64,000 bases of DNA from NCBI RefSeq assembly GCF_024323335.1, contig NC_066585.1, forward strand, positions 344,663,846 through 344,727,845, written 5' to 3'. Position numbers and translations under genes: made by a program. Each line of letters begins with the position of its first letter. Within the stretch, counting starts at the first letter, position 1. The notes beneath the pieces were generated by a model that searched no databases, was not told the origin of the DNA, and saw nothing but the letters and a program-made list of their open reading frames with translations. Shown piece after piece: positions 57,101 through 64,000 of the stretch. The DNA comes from Lathyrus oleraceus (lineage: Eukaryota > Streptophyta > Magnoliopsida > Fabales > Fabaceae).

Positions 57101-57438
57101 CAGCAGAAGCAGAATATATCTCAGCATCACTGTGCACTACTCAAATGCTCTGGATGACGAATCAGTTAGAAGATCTGCAAATCTTCGAGAGTAACATTCC
57201 TATCTTTTGTGATAATACTGCTGCCATTTATTTAAGTAAGAATCCCATTTTACACTCCAGAGCTAAGCACATTGAAATAAAATATCATTTTATCAGAGAC
57301 TATGTTCAGAAAGGGATAGTAACATTGAAATTCATTGATACAGATCATCAATGGGCAGATATCTTTACTAAACCCTTAGCTGAAGATAGATTCCTCCTTA
57401 TCTTAGAAAATATGAACATTCAAAATTGCCCTGAATAA
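54152..57438 (+). pseudogene. Copia-G pol (pseudogene)
   Basis: Copia-order polyprotein in the frame of 54343: protease DSGCSRHMPG near 54402, integrase zinc region (WHRRLGHISM…CEACQKGK), integrase core with Asp 54982 and Asp 55171, but the third residue (55279-55281) is Lys, reading GVVKRKN where Copia-A and the family have GVVERK. RT spans about 55930-56600 with QMDVKSAFLNGY and the catalytic YIDDIIFG at 56491. RNase H spans about 56970-57400 with CDADYTG, STAEAEY, CDNTAAI and ADIFTKPL. In-frame stops are TAA 55429 and TAG 56557 (Gln to stop). The final TGA-free frame ends at TAA 57436. Only three lesions, so the element decayed recently. Confidence 0.88.
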
Positions 57439-57925
57439 AATGTGCCTCTGAGGTTGTTCAATGAGACTTTAATATAAACAAATGGATTCTGCCTCTGACT
57501 GTGATACTTCTACCTAGTTAGAAGTTATCTGAGTTAGAAATCTCCAGGAACCAATCCTTTGGTATTCCTGAAGATCAGATAAATCAATGCACGTGGAATG
57601 CCTTGCGTCTGACCTTGGAACTTCTAGACAGTTGTCCAGCAGTAATCAAGGAACAATCTCTTGAGATATCCTCGAGCAGTGTGCTGACTGTTGGGATTAG
57701 ACATCATTTATGAGCTATAATCATTTTTCCCTCTAAACGTGCTAACTTGGTTTTTATGCTAAACTCTCTTTTGTGTGTCGTTTTGCATGCGCCCTAATTT
57801 GGGTACTTAAACACTCATTTCTCACTTTACACACATTTCACTCTCACTCACTCTTTAAACCTCAATTCTCTCAAGGCATTTCTGCAAGCAGTTCTTCATC
57901 TTCATCTCAGTTCTTCATCAACATC
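57439..57925 (+). other. Copia-G pol-ORF3 spacer
   Basis: About 490 bp. The right half (57730-57925) is strongly pyrimidine-rich with CTCACTCACTC, CTCAATTCTCTC and repeated TTCTTCATC just before the ATG, like the 5' UTR of a plant cellular gene. GGGTACTTAAACACTC lies about 120 bp before the ATG. A 61-aa ORF at 57773-57958 merely runs into ORF3. Confidence 0.5.
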
Positions 57926-60241
57926 ATGGATGCTCAACAACAAGCTGTGTTCAACTAATCTCAGCAAATGGGTTCAAGCGAACAAGTTCAAAGCACAAGC
58001 AACCCTACTCCAACTGTCACAGGCGTAGTTACAACTCCAATCTACAAGGAGCCTCACATTCTCGATCGTGAGCCCCATATTCATCTTGCAACGCCCTTTG
58101 ACAAACTGGAAGTTTTATGTGAATCCTTGGTGGATTTTGATAATATGAAAAGAAATGGCGTAGACCTCACTAAATAACTTCACAAACAAGGTTGGGAAAC
58201 TACTTTCAACGCCTCTACGGTCCAGTTTACCCAAATCTTGTGAAAGAATTCTGGAGATTTGCTGATGCAGACGATCACTTCATTGTCTCCTACGTACTAG
58301 GAGTCAAGATGGTGATTACTGAGAAGTCCATCGCTGCTCTTCTGAACATGGAGAAAGATGGAGGCAGAAGAATCTACAACATCAATCCCAGGGCTAAATA
58401 CATATCTCAAGAAATCAATCCAACAATCTTCAAGCAAAACGCAGAAGGAAATCCCTCCAAGAACAAGGAATTACTTCAGAACCTCCGAGTTTGGCTGAAG
58501 ATCATTCTGGGTACCATTCATCATCACCCAGCGTCAAACTCCTCAGACTACATCAATATAGATCAAAAATGTATTCTGTACTGCATTCACAAAGGTCTGA
58601 AGCTATGCCTCCCAGCACTTCTCTTCAAGTACCTCAGAGACTCTGTACGAGAAACCAGAAATCACATGAAGCCCAAAACTTACATTCCTTTGGGAAGACT
58701 CATCTCAGATGTACTGATAGAAAGTGGTCTCGTGGACCATCTGGTAAGGCTCAGGCTCATGGAAGATATGGCAATCGACACTGGAAAGCCTCTGAACTCA
58801 AAGAATCTGAAGAGCATGGGGATTCTGGATAAGGTCAACGTTAGACCTACTCTGGACACTTCCTGGGAAGCCTTGAAAGATCAGAGGAAAATTCCCCATG
58901 GTCTATATTTGTTCTCCAAGGAAGAACCTAAAGAGGCAATCCTCCTCTATCTACAAGGTCTGAAGGATGAAGGAGTGGATATCTCAAATTTCAATTTGAA
59001 CGATCTGCCAGATAAAGCTCCCAACTTCATGAGGCATAAAAGAGGTCCATCTGAGAAGACATCACAGGCGAAGAAAGCGAAGCTAGGAGAATCCTCTAGA
59101 TCAAGACCTCCAGCACCTCTGCATGAGTCTTCTGGTAAGTCTGTCTCTCCTGCTCCCTCTGCACAAACACAGAAACTTGCTTCCTCTATCCCTCTACCAA
59201 CACCTCTATACACTCCATCTGAATCCCCTCCTTCAACCATCAGAACATCTCAACCTCTCCCAAAATTCAATCTTACCACTACCTCCTTACCCTTATCTGA
59301 AGCTGAAAAAATGAATGAAACCCACCTCCTCATCTTCAGCCCCAGAATCACCTCCTTACTTTGTCATCTCATCTGACACAGAACTCTCTGACCCCTCTTC
59401 TCCCACTCTAGCCCAACTTCAGACTCAAAACCTTGCCTCACAACACCCACAACAACCTCCACCTGAACCTGAAGTAACCTCACCACCCATAGAACAACCA
59501 AACATCACTCCATCTGACGTTCAACCCTCTGACCCCAACACCTCTGACATTACCCCTCCAAACACTTCCGCTGAACCTTAAACTCTCAACCTAAGCCCTC
59601 CAAATTCTTCACCTCTACCATGTGAACCAGAAAACTCCCTGCCAACCCTAGAAGAAGCAATTATGTTGTTTGCAGGAGCATCAGTTGAAAAGGTCAAGTC
59701 TCTGACCATCAACGTTGGCATCAGTGATGATCCTTCCTCTGTTAGGACACACTGGAACAGAGTTATTGGCTGGATGACCTCTGAGGCCTTTAAGCTGAAA
59801 AACCTCTTTGAGCAAGTCAGAAACGACTTCATCAGAGACGCTGAGGCAAGACTACGGGAGCGCTTAGCCAGAGAAGCTGAGGAACAGGCCAGAAGGGAAG
59901 CAAAAGAAAGAGCAAGACAAGAAGAAATTCAAAGGGTTAAGGAAGCTGAAGCCAAAGCTCTAGCTGACGCTAGTGCTGCTGAAACTGAAGCAAAAGTTGT
60001 TGCTGAAGCTGAAGCTAAAGCCGCTGCTGACGCTGAAGCTCTTCGTGCTGAAGATTAGAATGCTCTGACTCAGGGAGAGTCCTTTACATTTGCCCCTCTG
60101 GTTCTCAAGACCCTTGAGGAGCTTCAGAAAGAGCAGAAGGAAGTCCGAGCCAGATTGGATCAACAGGACACAGTCAACGCCAACATCCAGAATCTGCTGA
60201 CCCAACTGCTTCAGAGGATGCCTCCTCCTCCCAACCCTTAG
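57926..60241 (+). pseudogene. Copia-G third ORF (SIRE env-like position, pseudogene)
   Basis: A long ORF after pol, where SIRE elements have their so-called env-like gene. ATG 57926; TAA at 57956 and 58175; frameshift near 58195; main block 58192-59376; second shift near 59300; stops 59579 and 60056; family end TAG 60239. The first block (YFQRLYGPVYPNLVKEFWRF, VLGVKMVITEKSIAALL) resembles the domain annotated in legumes as putative plant transposon protein; this is from memory. A Pro/Ser/Thr-rich linker (59060-59600) and a long charged coiled coil (59800-60060, AEEQARREAKERARQEE) follow. I see no signal peptide or clear membrane segment, which argues against a true envelope. Role unknown. Confidence 0.7.
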
Positions 60242-60306
60242 GCACCTAGGATTTTTTTCTTGCTTGTTACTTCTTGTTTTTGTCTCTGATGTTTATGCTC
60301 TTATCT

Positions 60307-60308
<2 letters not shown>

Positions 60309-60400
<92 letters not shown>
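60309..60400. repeat. (AT)46 microsatellite
   Basis: 92 bp of uninterrupted AT dinucleotides followed by a T run, between ORF3 and the PPT of Copia-G. Its length may be affected by assembly or polymerase slippage. The 83-aa ORF across it is an artefact. Confidence 0.95.
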
Positions 60401-60403
<3 letters not shown>

Positions 60404-60701
60404 TTTTCTTCCTGCTTATTATTTTTTTCTAAGTCTTTTTGATTCTAACAAAAAGAGGGAGAAATCAAACAGCTCTGATGAAAAATTATCTAATTCCTTC
60501 AGTACTATTCAATAAAAATCTATCTAACACTCTTTGACTTAGATAGTTGCAGAAGAGTAACTAGAAACTTCATTGCGTGGAAGCTCTAGTAAGAACTTCT
60601 GAACTCCCTAGCCTATCTCAGGGGGAGCTCATTTCTATCTGATCTGATAAACTCTTATATCTGAATGTTTCATCTATTAATTAAGTTTGTTTTGTCATCA
60701 T

Positions 60702-60716
60702 AAAAAAGGGGGAGAT
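60702..60716 (+). other. Copia-G polypurine tract
   Basis: AAAAAAGGGGGAGAT immediately before the 3' LTR, the classic copia PPT priming plus-strand synthesis. Confidence 0.92.
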
Positions 60717-61696
60717 TGTAAGAACAAAAATTGTTCTACAACAGATTCCAGGATTTTGATGATAACAAATGATGAAACCAAAAATGGCACTCTAACGAAA
60801 TTTTTCTAAGTCTGCAGGACTCTGAACAAGAACAAAGGAATATGATCGCTTTATCAGATATAGAATCGAATCAGATACAAAGTACCAGAAGATCAGAAGC
60901 ATCTAAAGAAGAAGCGCGCTCTAGAAGTTCTGACTATGAGCAAAACAGCATAGCAGAATACCAGAAGCTTTAAACTTCCTCTGGAATCAACGTTGATGAT
61001 CTAAAAGACCAGGACTATCAGAAGCTCTGATGTCACATCACAACAATCTCAGATTAACAAAGTTAACGCAGATTCTGATGAAGAATCTCCTTATCCAGAA
61101 AGAGTAACGGAAACTACAACTTCAAATGGAAAGAAATTATATTTGGAAAGAAGTTATTCAGGGAGACAAATTTGTTTTGGCAAGAAACACAGAAGTTATG
61201 GCATTAAACTCTCATCAAAGACAAATATTCTGCCATCACTACAACGGTCCTTTCATCACTATAAAGGACGGCATACTTCATTGAGAGACACACCTGAACG
61301 CACAGAAAAACTCTACTCTCTCTCTTAGTCTTTCACGAGCTGTTGCTCATACGTGAAATCACTTGCTTGCTCTAATTGCTGTAATATTTGCTTTATCTTA
61401 GAAGCACTTTAGATTACAATTTTCTTTTGCTAAATTGATTTTGTTCCTCAAGTGACTCTACGTAGTCTGTATACTTGGGAGGACTAAGAGATCTTTTCTC
61501 TTAGACGTTGGTTGTAATAATCTTTCAAGATTAGTGAATTAAGTCCTTTTTGAAGGCGAAATCACCTTGGCCGAGTGGACTGGAGTAGCTTTGTGTCATT
61601 AGCGAACCAGTATAAAATCCTGTGTGTTCTTATTCTGCAAAAGCGCTTATTTTCCAAAACAATTCAAACCCCCCTTTCTTGTTTTTCTCACCTTCA
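60717..61696 (+). mobile_element. Copia-G 3' LTR
   Basis: 980 bp, TGTAAGAACA to CACCTTCA, followed by AATAC. It keeps the 52-53 bp segment lost from the 5' LTR. The start and end match the 5' LTR exactly. Confidence 0.95.
61260..61267 (+). promoter_or_regulatory. TATA box of Copia-G 3' LTR
   Basis: TATAAAGG at the position matching 52449; it could drive readout into the second part of Copia-A. Confidence 0.5.
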
Positions 61697-61701
61697 AATA
61701 C
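61697..61701. repeat. Target site duplication of Copia-G, right copy
   Basis: AATAC, the partner of 51901-51905. Copia-A coding sequence resumes in frame at 61702. Confidence 0.95.
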
Positions 61702-63566
61702 TTCCATGTATTCAGTAGCAAATGTTATATCTTGACTGATCGTGAACAAATAAGGAAGATGGATCCCAAAAGTGATGAAGGAATATTTCTGGGCTACTCA
61801 ACAAACAGCAGAGCATTTGATGTCACAGACGATGTTGAGACATCTCAAAATGATGATCCGGCTGATTGCCCAGATAAAAGTAATGAGAGTGAACTCACTC
61901 AAGCTGAACCTGAAGCTGACAAAATTAATAAGGGACCCTCTATCAGAATTCAGAAGGATCATCCTAAAGATCTCATTACAGGAGACCTAAATAAAGGGGT
62001 CACAACTAGATCAAGGGAAGTGATCTCACATGGCTGTTTTGTGTCCAAGATTGAGCCTAGAAATGTCAAGGAAGCCTTGACTGATGAATTCTGGATCAAT
62101 GCCATGCAGGAAGAGTTAGGTCAATTCAAGAGAAATGAAGTATGGGAACTGGTTCCAGGACCTGAAGGAATAAATGTCATTGGAACAAAGTGGGTTTACA
62201 AGAATAAATCTGATGAACAAGTGGTGGTTACTAAAAATAAGGATACACTCAAGTTGAAGGAGTTGACTTTGATGAAACATTTGCCCCTGTAGCTCGCCTT
62301 GAGTCCATTAGACTATTGCTTGGAGTGGCATGTATTCTGAAGTTTAAACTGTTCCAAATGGATGTAAAAAGTGCCTTCTTGAATGGTTACTTAAATAAGG
62401 AAGTGTATGTTGAACAACCTAAGGGGTTTACAAATCCAAATCTTCCAAAGCAAGTGTATAAGTTGAGGAAATCCCTCTATGGTTTGAAACAAGCTCTTAG
62501 GGCTTGGTATGATAGACTCACAGTGTTTTTCATTAACAATGGATACAGGAAGGGAGGCATTGACAATACCTTATTTGTTAAGAATGAAGAAGGAAAACTC
62601 ATGGTGGCTCAAATATATGTGGATGATATTGTGTTTGGTGGGATGTCAGATCAGATGGTCGAACATTTTGTTAAACAAATGCAGTCTGAATTTGAAATGA
62701 GCCTTGTTGGAGAGCTGACCTATTTTCTTGGGCTAAAAGTCAACTAGATGGAAGATTCTCTCTTTCTATCTCAAAGAAAATATGCCAAAAACATTGTTAA
62801 GAAGTTTGGCATGGAGAATGCAAGTCATAAAAGGACACCTGCTCCTACACATCTGAAAGTCTCCAAAGATGATAATGGTGTTACTGTAGATCAAAGTCTC
62901 TACAAAAGCATGATAGGAAGTCTGCTATATCTCATAGCAAGCAGACCTGACATTACTTTTGTTGTAGGTGTTTGGGCTAGATATCAAGCTGAACCAAAAG
63001 TTAGTCACATAAACCAAGTGAAAAGGATACTAAAATATGTCAATGGCACCAGTGACTATGGGATGTTGTACACTCATGGATCTGGATCTACGCTGACTGG
63101 ATACTGTGATGCTGACTGGGTTGGAAGTGCTGATAATAGGAAAAGCACATCAGGAGGATGTTTCTTCTCGGGGAACAACTTAATATCATGGTTTAGTAAG
63201 AAACAAAATTGTGTGTCTCTGTCCACTGCTGAAGCTGAATACATAGCAACTGGAAGTAGTTGTTCTCAACTGGTTTGGATGAAACAGATGCTGACTGAAT
63301 ACAATGTCACGCAAGATGTCATGACATTGTAATGTGACAACCTGAGTGCTATAAATATTTCTAAGAATCCTATTCAGCACAGCAGGACAAAACATATTGA
63401 TATTCGTCATCATTTTATTAGAGAACTAGTGGAAGAGAAAATCATAGCCCTGGAGCATGTTGCTACCGAAATGCAGTTAGCTGATATATTTACAAAGGCT
63501 TTGGATGCTAATCAATTTGAATGTCTAAGAGGGAAATTAGGGATTTGTATCTATGAGAATTTATAG
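61702..63566 (+). pseudogene. Copia-A pol, second part (pseudogene)
   Basis: Integrase C-terminal region (KSDEGIFLGYSTNSRAF), acidic linker, RT from about 62060 (WINAMQEELGQFKRNEVWEL) with QMDVKSAFLNGY, LYGLKQALRAWY and YVDD at 62616-62627, then RNase H with CDADWVG, STAEAEY, CDNLSAI and ADIFTKAL. A deletion of about 19 nt near 62247 removes the conserved ARLVAQ segment of RT and shifts the frame; the frame of 62316 is the correct one afterwards. TAG at 62745 (Gln to stop) and TAA at 63330 (before CDN, probably Tyr to stop) follow. Family end TAG at 63564-63566. Catalytic residues of RT and RNase H look intact. Confidence 0.87.
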
Positions 63567-63773
63567 CAATTAATTTGGAGTGGAAAAGGTAATAAAAATA
63601 TTGTCTGCCCACTTAAAAGAAAGTGCCCCATTTATGGTAAATCATCACCTAGTATTGGAACTTCCATCTATAGCCTTTTCACACGCAACCTCTACTCAAA
63701 CATTTCCACCTTCCTTCAACTTCATCAACCTTCTCTTCTAGGGCAACAAAAACCTCTCCACAAGAACAACAAT
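63567..63773 (+). other. Copia-A pol-ORF3 spacer
   Basis: About 200 bp. The latter part is C/T-rich with repeated TTCAACTTCATCAACCTTCTC-like words and CCATCTATAGCC, again resembling a plant gene leader, as in Copia-G. Confidence 0.45.
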
Positions 63774-64000
63774 ATGTCACAACATCCTTCACCATTTGGT
63801 TCTAAAACTACCAAACCTGCGCACAAAGCTAGAACGTCCTCTATGGACTTTCTTAATGAAGACATTTTGGACGTGATTCCCCTGTCTGTCATTCCAGGCG
63901 GCGCTCCTGGTTCATCCTCAACTGCATGCCATACTCAAGGTAACAATTCCAATATCTCCTCCAGCTTTACTTATACTCCTAGTTATAAGGACGACATGCA
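63774..64000 (+). CDS. Copia-A third ORF, 5' end (runs off window)
   Basis: ATG at 63774 opens 75 codons without a stop up to the window edge. It starts MSQHPSPFGSKTTKP and is rich in Ser, Thr and Pro. It has no evident homology in this stretch to the third ORF of Copia-G apart from its position, which is after pol and behind a pyrimidine-rich leader. In SIRE elements this ORF is often called env-like; nothing here supports an envelope. It may be intact or broken further on. Function unknown. Confidence 0.5.
   Translation, partial: MSQHPSPFGSKTTKPAHKARTSSMDFLNEDILDVIPLSVIPGGAPGSSSTACHTQGNNSNISSSFTYTPSYKDDM

Larger units (their letters stand above)
51906..61696 (+). mobile_element. Copia-G: complete SIRE-type Ty1/copia element
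   Basis: 9,791 bp with both LTRs, target copies AATAC, initiator-Met PBS, gag, pol, a third ORF and a PPT. The two LTRs (928 and 980 bp) differ by a 52-53 bp gap and about 22 substitutions by eye, near 2.4%. At the commonly used plant LTR rate of 1.3e-8 per site per year this is somewhat under one million years, a rough inference. It is the only element in the window complete at both ends. Coding parts carry stops, frameshifts and a changed integrase Glu, so it is non-autonomous now although it is young. Confidence 0.93.
48150..64000 (+). mobile_element. Copia-A: SIRE-type Ty1/copia element, incomplete in window, hosts Copia-G
   Basis: Ty1/copia element with 5' LTR (48150-49105), initiator-Met PBS, one gag-pol frame in the copia order protease, integrase, RT, RNase H, and the beginning of a third ORF after pol. 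A third ORF after pol, and a long gag with two zinc knuckles, are features of the SIRE (sirevirus, Maximus) lineage. It is inserted in the Ogre-C 3' LTR. Copia-G splits its integrase C-terminus at 51906-61696; removing Copia-G and one AATAC copy leaves the reading frame exactly continuous. The 3' LTR is outside the window, so its age cannot be estimated here. Confidence 0.85.

Noticed and set aside
60264..60515. 83-aa ORF of alternating Tyr and Ile
   Set aside because: It is only the AT microsatellite read as codons.

Overview
The window is plant nuclear DNA made almost entirely of LTR retrotransposons nested inside each other. I see no cellular protein-coding gene, rRNA, tRNA or CRISPR array. 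The giant Ty3/gypsy elements have 4.5-5.2 kb LTRs, a tRNA-Arg type primer site, an extra ORF upstream of gag, an intron between protease and reverse transcriptase, two RNase H domains and a long 3' UTR. That combination identifies the Tat/Ogre lineage. With two SIRE-type (Maximus-like) Ty1/copia elements, it points to a legume, most likely of the tribe Fabeae (Pisum, Vicia, Lathyrus, Lens). The organism is inference; the element structures are read directly.

Layout, with labels used below. 1-7370: Ogre-D, an old minus-strand Ogre with large deletions, itself interrupted at about 176-2887 by a truncated minus-strand LTR (LTR-X). 7372-8275: LTR-E, a plus-strand Ogre LTR fragment abutting Ogre-D head to head. 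8276 to 48149 and beyond: Ogre-C, a plus-strand Ogre inserted in LTR-E. Its 5' LTR (8276-10440 and 29443-31942) is split by Ogre-B (10441-29437), which has a clean 5-bp target duplication ATTAC. Ogre-B is in turn broken in its RT region by LTR-F (22237-27440), a 5.2-kb LTR of another Tat-type family. Ogre-C then runs PBS, ORF1, gag-protease, intron, RT-RNase H, second RNase H, integrase, a 2.9-kb 3' UTR with minisatellite-like repeats, and 3' LTR (from 44414). That 3' LTR is interrupted at 48150 by Copia-A, a SIRE-type element running off the window. Copia-A is interrupted by Copia-G (51906-61696), complete with two LTRs and target duplication AATAC.

The nesting gives an order of events: LTR-E first, then Ogre-C, then (independently) Ogre-B followed by LTR-F, and Copia-A followed by Copia-G. 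LTR divergence counted by eye agrees: about 8% for the start of Ogre-C, 3-4% for Ogre-B, about 2.4% for Copia-G.

All coding regions are pseudogenes. They carry premature stops, many explained by C-to-T or G-to-A change, plus frameshifts, internal deletions and lost catalytic residues. None can act alone; any movement would need proteins from intact relatives. The points most worth a second look are the frame-restoring Ogre intron in two copies, a relic primer-binding-site copy inside the Ogre LTR ends, the 142-bp tandem duplication across the RT active site, the 3' UTR repeat array, the Ogre ORF1 protein with a possible plant-mobile-domain-like segment, and the third ORF of the SIRE elements with a cellular-looking leader.
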